Source: Dysidea avara
Taxonomy: Eukaryota; Porifera; Demospongiae; Dictyoceratida; Dysideidae
Assembly (NCBI RefSeq): GCF_963678975.1
Contig: NC_089274.1
Span: 5,258,001-5,322,000, forward strand
DNA length: 64,000 nucleotides
Reading direction: 5' to 3'
Position 1 is the stretch's first letter. The number at the start of each line of letters is the position of its first letter. Under the pieces are notes generated by a model, which did not search any database, was not told where the DNA came from, and worked only from the letters and a program-made list of their open reading frames with translations. Shown piece after piece: positions 47,160 through 57,375 of this stretch. Position numbers and translations under genes: made by a program.

Positions 47160-47990
47160 CAACAGCTATACTATGTAACTACTGTACCCACCAAAAATAG
47201 CTGTCTGTGTGAGAATTCTTGTTTCAGTTACATTTCCAACACTTCTGCATGGTTTAACAAAATCATCAATCAGATCCTACTGCTACCATTCATAATGTCA
47301 GTACTGCAGTTATAGTAACAATGTAAAGCATCGATGAAGTAGTGTACATGCAAGTGATGAGAAATTAGATAACACTGCATTATGTTTAATTATGTTTGTC
47401 AACAAGTTTATACCTTCCATTGCATTCATAGCTCCAGTACTTGCAGACTTGTGAATTCGTGAAATACGTAGCAAAATCAATTTCTGCATGTTTTCTATAG
47501 ATGGCTGTATTACAGACATACGTATTGCTGTAGGCAAATCAATTTCATATCACTCAAATTTTCCAAAATTGTGCCTGATCCTCCATCTTTTCAGTTTTAA
47601 CATTCAACAAGTCATAGTTGTTGAAGGTTTATACAGAGACATGTAAGCCTTGTAAAGTTTTCTAGCATACTGTCGGTATACGTAACATTAAGGTTAGGAC
47701 AAACAATGGCAAGTTGTTCCAGGTACTCAGAATAAAAATCCAGCAGAGTCTATATACAATGAACTTGGTCTTATATTTAGTTGACCCTTTATCTATTTGA
47801 ACAACAAGACTACTACAAGTATCGCATTTCATTCTTGCATTGCACACCATCTTACCCATGCACATGAGTACAATCTCACCTTGAGGAATAGTGTTTGAAC
47901 AAGCTCTAACTGAAATTTTGCTATAACAGGATACAAATTCAGTAGACTTTTGGAACATGACTGTGTGACTAGCAGGTGATTCAGAGTTTA
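47160..47990 (-). pseudogene. second decayed F-box/LRR copy (LRR part)
   Basis: Two frames match the copy at 32-37 kb: VIQPSIENMQKLI (47310-47537) parallels VVQPSIENMQELI, and QKSTEFVSCYSKISV with GKMVCNARMK (47662-47958) parallels KKSTEFVSYYARVSI and NMVCKARMK. DNA at 47190-47260 also matches 32290-32360. The F-box end is absent and the frame is broken in several places. Confidence 0.65.
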
Positions 47991-48509
47991 AACTGCATAA
48001 TATAACAGTCGGTACGTAAAATTGTCCTCCTCAGAAAGCAAACTATTTTTCTGTGTGCATGTGTGTGTGAGGGGTGGGGGTGTGTGCCCCCAGAGAGACC
48101 CTAATCATGCATCATGCCTCACAATGTTGAGTGTTTTGCACACTAGCTGTTATACCTAAAGCCCTTCATCTAAAAGTGTTTTGCTACGCCTATGTAGTGT
48201 CTTAGTATCATGTAGCTAGCTTCTTTTTTGTTTTTTTCAAAATTACAGTTAGCCAAATACACATTATTGGTTTGGAAACTTGAGTATTATAACCATACTG
48301 CTTGCATTTTCTACTAATAATTCAATTTGGCGACTACTCATAGCTACATGATATTTTACTATGCATACATTTTATTAAATAAAAAACATACCACGGTGAC
48401 ATGCAGCATGTTTCAATTAGCAATGAAAATTAATATTACAATAAAAAGATGCTGGTAGACTAGCTACTCTGTACCAGCCATATCCCAGGCTTGTAGGTGA
48501 AATAAATAT
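47991..48509. other. gene-free stretch
   Basis: It contains a fragment of the GGGGTGGGGGTGTGTGCCCCC repeat near 48070. No gene. Confidence 0.5.
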
Positions 48510-49299
48510 TAGAGGTGTGCGATTATCGTAGATATATCCAATTATCTAGATATCAGAAGACTTATTGAGATTAGGATGATAAGTTTATTATCTAGATAAT
48601 AGTAAACTTCCGTAAATTACTTGTATATCAAGGAATATCTGATGGTGTAGACATCTCCAACTCTCCCACCACTTGAGCACTGTACCAAAACCAACATTTT
48701 TTACTTCTTTATGCTAGGGTCCGCAACGCGAAAGCTCGGTATCCTCCAATCAACTACCTAACTATTGTCATGTGTTAGGCTAAGTGTAACTTGAATAACA
48801 CCAGTGTGGCAGCCAAGTTTGTCACTTTCTTCTGGTAGAAAACGATACAAATGTCTTAAAATCACGTGATTTTTCGTTGCAGCAGTTCGTAGGGTTCTTC
48901 GTATGCCACGATATTCACTCTCAACATTGTTCAAGTAGTCTATCATCAACTCAAAGTATTGATGGCTTGATTTTATTTGTCAGTTTCCGGTGGCAGCACG
49001 ATCTGTGCAGCTTTTTGGCAACAGACAAAATGTTTCTTGCTCTGGAGCACAGGACAAGCAGAGCAGCAACTGCGCCGTGGGTCAGCAATGACCAGTACTA
49101 GGTAAAGTATCTGCATGCGGAGTATGCATGGTTATAATTGAAGCTTGCTGGCTATCTGGCTGAGCCATCTATATGCTGAAATTCGGCCAAAATGACGCGA
49201 TTTTTGCAAACAAATACCAGAATGGTTGACACATCAGTGAGACAGTCTCCAACAGCAAGGATGCGAAGCTTATAAACACCTAGCAATACGGCTATCTCA

Positions 49300-52127
49300 G
49301 GTTACCATTATTCCACGGAACGGCACGGAACGGAATGGCATATTCCGTGGCATTATTCTCCGGAACGGAACAGAGCAGACACACGTTCCCCCCCAGCGCA
49401 TCAACTATAGTATTACTTGGTGGCCATGGGCATCCTAGAACGGCTAGATCTATAAGGAAAGTTCTATAGACTACATTCAACTCTAAATCTATAGCTATCA
49501 GGTCTGCAAAGCTATAGCATAAAAAATAGTAGTCGCAGTATTATGTCTGTTTTATTACAGTACTAATAAACTTAAAGGTTGTCTCTCAACTTGGACCAGT
49601 TCCCAAGTCTCAACTATGTATGTAGCTATACAGCATGTCTAATTTAACCTCGCTACATGGTTGATGCCAGTGAAAAAAATTCTTACAGGTAGCACGAATA
49701 CACAGTTGAACAGCGCTGAAAAATTGAATACAATTAACTATGTTGATAACACGACCAACATTATCGAGTAAAATAAGTGACAAAGTATTAGCATATACAG
49801 TAAATTAACACAATTAAATTAAAAGCAGTACAGCAAATAAATGGTACACCAATAGACTACACTGTAACAATTACTAAACACTAATTAGTTTCAACACAGC
49901 TTTGAGAACTCCAGCATACAGTCTTTGTCTAAGGTGCTTCAACAGAAACTGGAGAAATGCATACGTCCCCATGGTACCTTTCTGAACACTCCAAACAGCA
50001 TATCATTGGAGGTCAACGTGGCATGCTGGCATCCAGTAAGCCTTTGCTTGTTCAGTTTATTTTATTTTCAGATTTTTCTTCTTTTGCCTCTGATTGGTAA
50101 CATAGAAAAACATTGTTGTTCAATACAAGATGAGAGATGGCTACACATCTTATAGGGTAGTCAAATACTAATGTGCCAGGGTTTTCACCTAAACACAGGA
50201 GCACTGAATATGCAATGCTGAACAAACCACAATCATTACATCCAGTCTGTTTATGAACATCTACAAAGTTCAGGGTAAATTCTGATTTAGTTGGTGTGCA
50301 GTAAACAGGCCACTTGCATTAGTTGTCATAAGAAAACATACTATCAAAAACCAACGCATCTTTTTTGGTTGAGTTACTAATTGTCACCCAGTGATTTCTG
50401 TTGCTGTCATGTATAACTTGAGTGAAAGCACTTTCAACAATCAAATAACTCAATAGCCAACATCTTGAAATTTTGTTTGAACTACTTGTTCAATATTATA
50501 TTGGTTAGCATTGATAATTGCAACATTAATCCAATCACCCGACAATACCACAGCTTTGTCCACATACATGAAGTGTAATTCATCAATCCAGGAATGGGTG
50601 TCTTCATGTTTGGACGATTCTCAGTATGTATCAGCAGTCTTTTATTTTGCAGGAGGATGCTGCTTCTTTTCACTGAGTCGTATACTTTTGAACAAGTTTT
50701 TCGAAGCTTCATTGACAGGTTGACTCGATGGAGAGCTGTCCAAAAGGAGTGATCCACTGTGTGATGAGCCTTCCTCACTGCACACTAGATGATCTGCATG
50801 TTGGAGCAAACATATTAACTGTTAACATAATGATATTAATTACAAAACAATAAGGAAATATTAATCCTTTTTTTCCCGCCAAAAAATAAAAATGTATGGT
50901 TAATTGTTAGTAGCAGAGCCCATATTAAAATTAGCTCTAAATAGAGTAGAAACCTGGTCAGCATGTTCTATATAATTTCATTGGGTGTGAACCAAGCAGT
51001 CAAAGAAAAGTATTGAGAGAGAAAGCGGCAAAATGAGTGCAACCATTAGATGTTTGTATATCACTACCACAATGTGACACTGCATGCAGTGCATCAAAAA
51101 GCTACTACCGATGCTATTCTTGTCCAGAAAGTAAGCAATGACATTTTGTTGTTGGCCTTGCCATTTTTTCCTATCTATAGTAAACAACTACAGGCTACCA
51201 ACACTTCAATAACTCCACCACAGGCTTAGCAAACCCATGCCGATATCAAAGAAAGAGATTTGATAAAATTTTAGCTTAACTTTCAGCCATTAAAATTATC
51301 ACCACTAGTGTTCATTTTGCTCAAATGATGGTAAATCCATTCTCAAGTTAGCATTAGGTTTACAGGTAAGGAGGCTCAAGGAGCCTGTAAAGCCTGATCT
51401 TTACAAAGTTGTTGCATTTAAGAAGATTATAAATTGTAGCTAGGTTTGGAGCAGTTAGGCTGTTCTGCTGAGAGACAATATGTCAAACTCACCTATTTTA
51501 CTGATTCTTGTCCACTCATGTAAGTTTTCAAATTCTGTGTTAGGGCCATACGTATTGCAACATACAGCAGTACTAAATTTCTCTTTCATAAACCAAGTCA
51601 AAAGTTCAGTTTTCAACTGAGTGGTCTTTGTTTATAAAACTCTGAATCTCTCATCAAAATCACAGAGATCTGCTATAGTACCTAAAATGTAATTCTCAGT
51701 CCTTCTTAGCTCTGGTCTACCACACTGGTTCTGCCATCCAGGTTGTTTTCCATTCTGGTTCTTTCCACTCTGGTTCTGCCGTCAGAATTTCCTTCCATTC
51801 TGGTTCTTTCTGCTATAAGCACTTTCTATAACTACAGCAAAGACTGAATTCACCACAAAAGGACTTATTTGCATTCGTCACCAACTCACCTTCTTCATCT
51901 TGTGTTCCCTCGTGTCGTCACCTCTGATGTCACGTGATAAAATTCTACATTAGCATAATTCGAGGCATAATTATAGCCGAAAGGCTATAGTTATCGGCTA
52001 CAAGAAACAGCCGGCTCGTTTTGTATAGTGTTTGAAAGTGATTTAGAGGATATATCTAGGCACTTTAGGCGTTCCGTTCCGGAGAATAATGCCACGGAAT
52101 ATGCCATTCCGTGGAATAATGGTAACC
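49300..52127. mobile_element. Ulp1-protease-bearing DNA transposon
   Basis: The ends GGTTACCATTATTCCACGGA and its complement are flanked by a perfect 8-bp duplication CTATCTCA (49292-49299, 52128-52135). The end repeats run about 70 bases and contain internal palindromes (TTCCACGGAA, TTCCGTGGCA). It inserted into the left arm of the foldback element. Its only recognised coding content is the protease remnant at 50140-50780. Confidence 0.85.
50140..50780 (-). pseudogene. Ulp1/SENP-like cysteine protease remnant
   Basis: Three broken frames on the minus strand give, in order, WIDELHFMYVDKAVV and WINVAIINANQ; NRNHWVTISNS with VFDSM; and VDVHKQTGCNDCGLFSIAYS. These hold the C48-family triad: His in NHWVTI, Asp in VFDS, Cys in NDCGLF. 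Such proteases cleave ubiquitin-like proteins; transposon-borne versions are common in animals. Stops and shifts between blocks show the copy is dead. The continuation LGENPGTLVFDYPIRCVAISH reaches about 50140. The rest of the element (51000-52000) has no recognised coding. Confidence 0.75.
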
Positions 52128-53140
52128 CTATCTCACCCAGTAAACGCATAGAGCAATCCAATGCATGAAATAGACACTCAAGTGATCGAAATTCAAATCG
52201 CGGAAATGCCCATGAAATTGCTTTCATTTCTGAATAGGAACCATGCAGTGTGCTCCTTTTGTGAATATTTGTGTTTAATTGTTCACTCAGGCGTGGTCTG
52301 GGCCAGTGCAAGTGTGTTTTATGCTGTGATGACATCATAGGGAGAGTCTCAGACTGCTGGGCTAATCGAGATGTTGAACCTAATGCACACAAACTGATTG
52401 TCACTTGATTCCAAGTGATTTTAATGTCATTGGAATAGATTATGGTCGAGATTTGAATATCGATCACGTGAGTGCCTATTTCATGCATTGGATTGCTCTA
52501 TGCGTTTACTGGGCGAGATAGCCGTATTGTTAGGTGTTTATAAGCTTCGTATCCTTGCTGTTGGAGACTGTCTCACTGATGTGTCAACCATTCTGGTATT
52601 TGTTTGCAAAAATCGCGTCATTTTGGCCGGATTTCAGCATATAGATGGCTCAGCCAGATGGCTAACAAGCTTCAATTATAACCATACTCCGCACGTAGGT
52701 ACTTTACTTAGTACTGGTCATTGCTGATCCACAGCGCAGTTGCTGCTCTGCTTGTCCTGTGCTCCAGAGCAAGAAACATTTTGTCTGTCGCCAAAAAGCT
52801 GCACAGATCGTGCTGCCACCAGAAACTGACAAATAAAATCAAACCACCAATACTTTGAGTTGATGATAGACTACTTGAACAATGTTAAGAATGAATATCG
52901 TGGCATACGAAGAGCCCTACGAACTGCTGCAACGAAAAATCACGTGATTTTAAGACATTTGTATCGTTTTCTACCAGAAGAAAGTGACAAACGTGGGTGC
53001 CACGCCGGTGTTATTCAAGTTACACTTAGCCTAACACGTGACTATAGTTAGATAGTTGATTGGAGGATATCGATTTTTCGCGTTGCGGACCCTATTTATG
53101 CTCTTCAAAATTTCAATTTGTTCACCTTACTGGTTACATA

Positions 53141-53562
53141 AGGGGAGATCTAATTGTAGACGTCATAAGGGGAGATCTAATTGTAGACGTCGTCATCTGT
53201 ATTGTAGACGTCAAAGGGGAGATCTAATTGAGACCTACAAGATATTGAATGGTTACTATGACATCAACCCTACCTCATTTTTCACTTTGAGTAATACGGA
53301 TACCACCAGAGGTCACCACCGTAAACTCTTTAAATTTCGATCTCGGCTGCTAGTGAGGCATAATTTTTTCACCAACAGAGTAGTTAATTTGTGGAATTCT
53401 CTTCCAGCAGATGTTATTTCTGCACCAACTGTGGCATTGTTTAAGAAGAATCTTGATGATTTATGGAGAACAACAAGATATGGGCACTCTCAAAGGCCTG
53501 CGGCCTAGCTTGACAGTCTTGTACTGCCAAGCAATTTTTGTCCATTAATAATAATAATAATA
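53141..53562 (+). pseudogene. LINE 3' end with triplicated 5' junction
   Basis: From 53215 the frame reads RGDLIETYKILNGYYDINPT, then HHRKLFKFRSRL, FFTNRVVNLWNSLPADV and ends at a stop at 53508. This is the C-terminus of a CR1/L2-like LINE ORF2. The 3' end has a short stem (GGCCTGCGGCC) and an (ATA)n tail. At the 5' side AGGGGAGATCTAATTG, the start of the LINE segment itself, is present three times (53143-53230). It lies in the TAGAGGTG MITE. Confidence 0.75.
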
Positions 53563-54487
53563 GGCATTCCAGTATCCAAGATTTTTTAATAAAAAAATTC
53601 TCCGTATATTCCCCAATAGAACCCTGGCACAAAATAACAACTCGTGTTTAACTTGGGATTGCTCCGCCGTACGAGCTCCAATGAGGATGAAAATCGCTGT
53701 GGGGTTTGTCCACACGCTGATCATCATGAAAATCTTAGTTTTATCGTGCGCGTTACATATAAGTAAGTTTTGTGTTGTTTTGTAATCTTTTCAAGCCATG
53801 CAATGTATGTAGAATACTTGAAAACTTTTAAAAACGTACTGTTGGGTGGAAGGTAGTCACTGGTGCTTACTTTAAAGTGTGTAGTTACTTCGCTCTGGTT
53901 AGTGATTTTCAGCTCCTGAGCAATTTTCTGATGGCTGTGTCATCAGCTCAAAAGTATAAACCACTTCAAAGTCGGCATAACAATGCCATAATTGAAACCA
54001 CAACTCCACCTTAAGTATTGTTGCATCATTGTGGTACCTCCACTTTAGTTGTTTACCTTTATAAGTTGTTAACTTGATGTTTTTACTTACTTGAGATAGC
54101 CACTTGCCTATGGGTATACACCATTGTATTGAGAAGTGTGCAACATATTTGCTCACTACAAAGCATACAAAGATCACTGAGATCCGATATGATCTGAAGT
54201 TACTCTCATTACATGTACAAACTTGCAGCTAGAAGCAACTGTAGTTTCAAGCTAGTCCAGATTGCTAGATGGCTTCCTGATTCAATTGTGCCATTTTCCC
54301 CTTTAAAATGTATGGGGAGCCCTGGAGAAAAAATGTACCTTTTTTCAGTTTTTAAGCACCATGCATGCCAAAGTAGCTAATTCCAACCCAACAAACTATA
54401 TATTTCTGAGATCAGCAATCAATACTCTATCTAGTGAGCATATAAAAAGCCCATTTTTCCAAAATTTAAAAATCAGGCTGGAATGCC
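53563..54487. mobile_element. element with GGCATTCCAG ends
   Basis: The ends GGCATTCCAG and CTGGAATGCC are followed inward by TTTTTTAATAAAAAA-like stretches, and both flanks are TAATAATAATA from the LINE tail. 925 bases, no coding recognised. Confidence 0.65.
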
Positions 54488-54724
54488 TAATAATAATAAT
54501 AACATAATTGGCAGTTGACTATAATAATGCATTTGTTTCAAATATCTAGATATGTTGGATAATCGAGATATTGTTCAAAAGGAAATATCGAGATATGTCT
54601 AAATTACACCTTTAATAAATGTATACTTCCCCAATAAATGTAATTACAGAGCCGGGTGGTAGGTCTGGTCTTGCAACTTGCGTGTCAGAATCAACGGGTC
54701 CCTGCTGCGAGGAACGAACGTCGT

Positions 54725-54730
54725 CACGTG
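54725..54730. promoter_or_regulatory. E-box upstream of orphan exon
   Basis: CACGTG in GTCACGTGAT, 50 bases before the ATG at 54775, matching the arrangement at deaminase gene 1. Confidence 0.3.
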
Positions 54731-54774
54731 ATATTAAATTTTGTTGTCAACATTTCCAAGAATCATAATTCATT

Positions 54775-54874
54775 ATGGAAGGTACCAAAGAGAGTTCAGC
54801 CGAGCAGTGCACTGGAGATTCTGGGTACGAAACAATTGCAAAGAGCATCATGACTCCACTGCAGATTGACACTA
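54775..54874 (+). CDS. orphan first exon, deaminase-family-like
   Basis: ATG opens 33 codons plus one base, then a good donor (A|GTGAGC), giving phase 1 as in exon 1 of both deaminase genes. The peptide has TGDSGYETIAKS, comparable with SDSGYTEPSS (gene 1) and WESGYATKGR (gene 2). Without splicing the frame would stop at TAA near 54917. No matching exon 2 was found in the 9 kb to the window end, which is filled with hAT and LINE insertions. It could be the start of a third gene running past the window, or a stranded duplicate. The similarity is short, so confidence is limited. Confidence 0.4.
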
Positions 54875-55119
54875 GTGAGCCAATTTATAATGTACACGAA
54901 ATGGGCGTTACCGCATAAGCCTGATATCACTGATAAGGGTAGTCCGGACACTCTTTTTTAGTAAAATCGCTCTAATATACTTGTATGTTCTGTATGGGGA
55001 GCACGTTTGCAGGCTGTGCCTTTTGTGTACCCATGTCTTTGACAAAAAAATTGATAATCTAATCTAACATTGCACTCACAATGAGTAAGACAAACTCTAG
55101 TAATCGTTTTAAAGCCTCT
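54875..55119. other. unexplained sequence
   Basis: Starts with a GTCCGGACACTC palindromic motif at about 54941. No gene. Confidence 0.4.
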
Positions 55120-55805
55120 TATGGTAGGGTTTCCAACTCAAAATGAGAAGTTGCTTCCTTTTGTTGCTTCTGTAGATTTTCACACAGACTGACCTTTACA
55201 TTAAAGCAATAAAGTGCTAGAGTATTATTGGATTGCTTGTAGCATTGGTATCAGCATAATTTTAATGTACAAAAACATTTTAAAAGTGGCCACGTGACCA
55301 AAAATACCATAATAGTTACATTGGACAGCCAATTTTGAAAAATCACTGTATTTTAAGGTGATCTAAGTCACAATTAGTGTATTTCGTACCTCATTGAAGA
55401 CTTCTACATCTTTTTAATGCTATAGCTCATCATGCATAGCTGTATAATGATACTGTTGGCCACGTGACCAGTGTATTTTATATTTACAGTTAGCGCTGCA
55501 CTGATATTGAAAGCAATAGACAGGTTAACAATAAATTAGTGCTTGTTTGTTATCTTAAAGGTCAGCCTGTGTGAAACTAACCAGAAACAATGAAAAAAGT
55601 ATAGGTATCATGCTATTGTGCGGTGGAAATCCTATATGCTAGGATTTTGGTCACGTGACCACTTTTTGGATATTTACATGTGTTAAAATTATGCTGATAT
55701 CGAATGCTGCAAACAATGCTTTATCTTAAAAGTCGGTCTGTGTGAAAATATCCAGAAACAACAAGAAGAAGCACCTTCTTATTTTCAGTGGAAACCCTAC
55801 AGTTA
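55120..55805. repeat. three-copy repeat, one copy inverted
   Basis: Copies at about 55120-55310 (inverted), 55445-55635 and 55645-55805 share GGYCACGTGACCA, TTATGCTGATATYRAA-like, TTATCTTAAAGGTC and TGTGTGAAA...CCAGAAACAA blocks. Each copy carries a CACGTG E-box. Confidence 0.7.
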
Positions 55806-56239
55806 TGGTGCATCTGCAGACAAATTTCTTTTCGATACAATCAACTTCTGAGGAGTTAGCTATGAGCTGAAATTTTAGCAGCGCCGGTGTAAAAATGTCC
55901 GAAAATGCAACATGCGACTAATTCTGGACACTTCGGATAAAAGCAAGTAGCGCCTTCCACAGGCTATACCAATCCTCTTTGAAGCATGGAGACTAAAGTA
56001 CCACTCATCTGCAGCTTATAAATCAAGTAGAAAGTTCATACCCTTTGCCCGCCTGTGCTGCATGCATGGATTCTTATGAACATGCAACTGATTTAGGGCT
56101 CAAACGAATATCCGAATATTCGACTATTCGGAACCCGGCGAATCGAGTACTCGAAGCCATAATAATGTCTTCGAGTAATCGAAAGTACGTGGGATCCGAA
56201 TTCTGTAATTGGGGCGAGTCTGAGCGAGCCCCAGTATTG

Positions 56240-56520
56240 TGAAGTGGCCACGGTACGTACGTCGCGTACACGAAAATTCCCAAAAGAAACTGGAAAGCCC
56301 CACACTTGGTAGTTGAAATGGTACGTATGTCACGTGCACAAAAATTTCCTAAAGAAAACAGAATGCCCAACACTCAGTTAAAATGGTATGTATGTCGTGT
56401 GCATGAAAATTCCCAAAAGAAACCACACTTGGTAGTTGAAATGGTACGTATGTTGTGTGCACAAAAATTTCCTATACAAATCGGAAAGTCCCCACACTTG
56501 GTAGTGGTCCCAGAGCTACC
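56240..56520 (+). repeat. subterminal tandem repeats of the hAT element
   Basis: Four diverged units of about 60-70 bases share GTACGTATGT-GTGCACGAAAATT, CCYAAAGAAA and CCACACTTGGTAGTTGAAAT. hAT elements commonly bind their transposase at subterminal repeats; the role here is inferred. Confidence 0.75.
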
Positions 56521-57375
56521 TCACGTGCACATTCACCCGCACGCACATGAAAAGAGATGAGAGAAGAAGAGAACGTGATAGAGAAAGAAGAGCCCAAGAA
56601 TCACGAGATGAAAGAGATGCAAGGTTTATCACTAAGGCCATGAAAAATTAATCTTATGTTTCACGGGCCAGTGCGGTGGGTCAGTGCTTTGCCAAACTTG
56701 AAAACAAAATAAAAATCACATGATTGGCTAAAAAGAGTGACAAAAAACTCTAAACTTATTAATAATGTGGTTAAGGAATTGTGAAGTAACTGAGTGACTG
56801 GAGACACTTGACAAGAACACCTGCTCATGTTTCTAGCTTTAATAATGCCCTTCATCTTTTCCCAACAGTTGAAGCTGTAGTAGAGCATACTGTATGCGTG
56901 TGGTCAACCTGTTGCCACAATCAAAGCTGTCCACATAGGTCCGAATGCTCGGTGGCTGTGAGCAATGGAAATAAAGTTTCTTGCTCAAGGAAACAACAGT
57001 ACAGAACCCAGCCTGAGCATCGAACCTGCAACCTTTTGATTTGCACTTTCTTAATTTCATATAGCTACATATTAAGCATGCACGCAAAACGCACGATTTA
57101 CCTTTGGTTGATAACTGCTATATAATTTTAAGCATATTTGATGTATTAACAAAATAACTTAATTTTGTATACCCATTAGCACCAATGTAATTATGAGATC
57201 ACTAACATATTGCTAAATTTACTCAACTTATTAATAAGCTATATGCAATCAAACATCAAATAAAATAAAGCTCAGGCTCACCCCCACATGCTTTAGCATC
57301 TGTCTAGTTAATAAGTTATCACGTGCTAAGTCAATTGTTTCCTTTGTTCTGCGCTGCCTGACTATACACGTGGCA

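Larger units (their letters stand above)
48716..53094. mobile_element. foldback transposon with about 660-bp arms
   Basis: The ends AGGGTCCGCAACGCG and its complement are flanked by a perfect 8-bp duplication TTTATGCT (48708-48715, 53095-53102). The left arm is 48716-49299 plus 52136 to about 52215; the right arm is about 52445-53094. Without the inner element it would be about 1.54 kb, with a loop of about 230 bases. Each arm contains the same 63-codon frame (48758-48949 minus, 52860-53051 plus). Confidence 0.9.
48510..54614. mobile_element. TAGAGGTG-family hAT-like MITE, expanded by insertions
   Basis: Its ends TAGAGGTGTGCGATTATCG and (inverted) TAAAGGTGTAATTTAGACAT lie between 8-bp duplications ATAAATAT and ATAAATGT (48502-48509, 54615-54622; one mismatch). 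Its own sequence survives at 48510-48715, about 53103-53140 and about 54515-54614, matching the intact 1153-1520 copy. The rest is later insertions. Confidence 0.8.

Noticed and set aside
47310..47537. 75-codon minus frame as a separate gene
   Set aside because: It is part of the decayed F-box/LRR copy.
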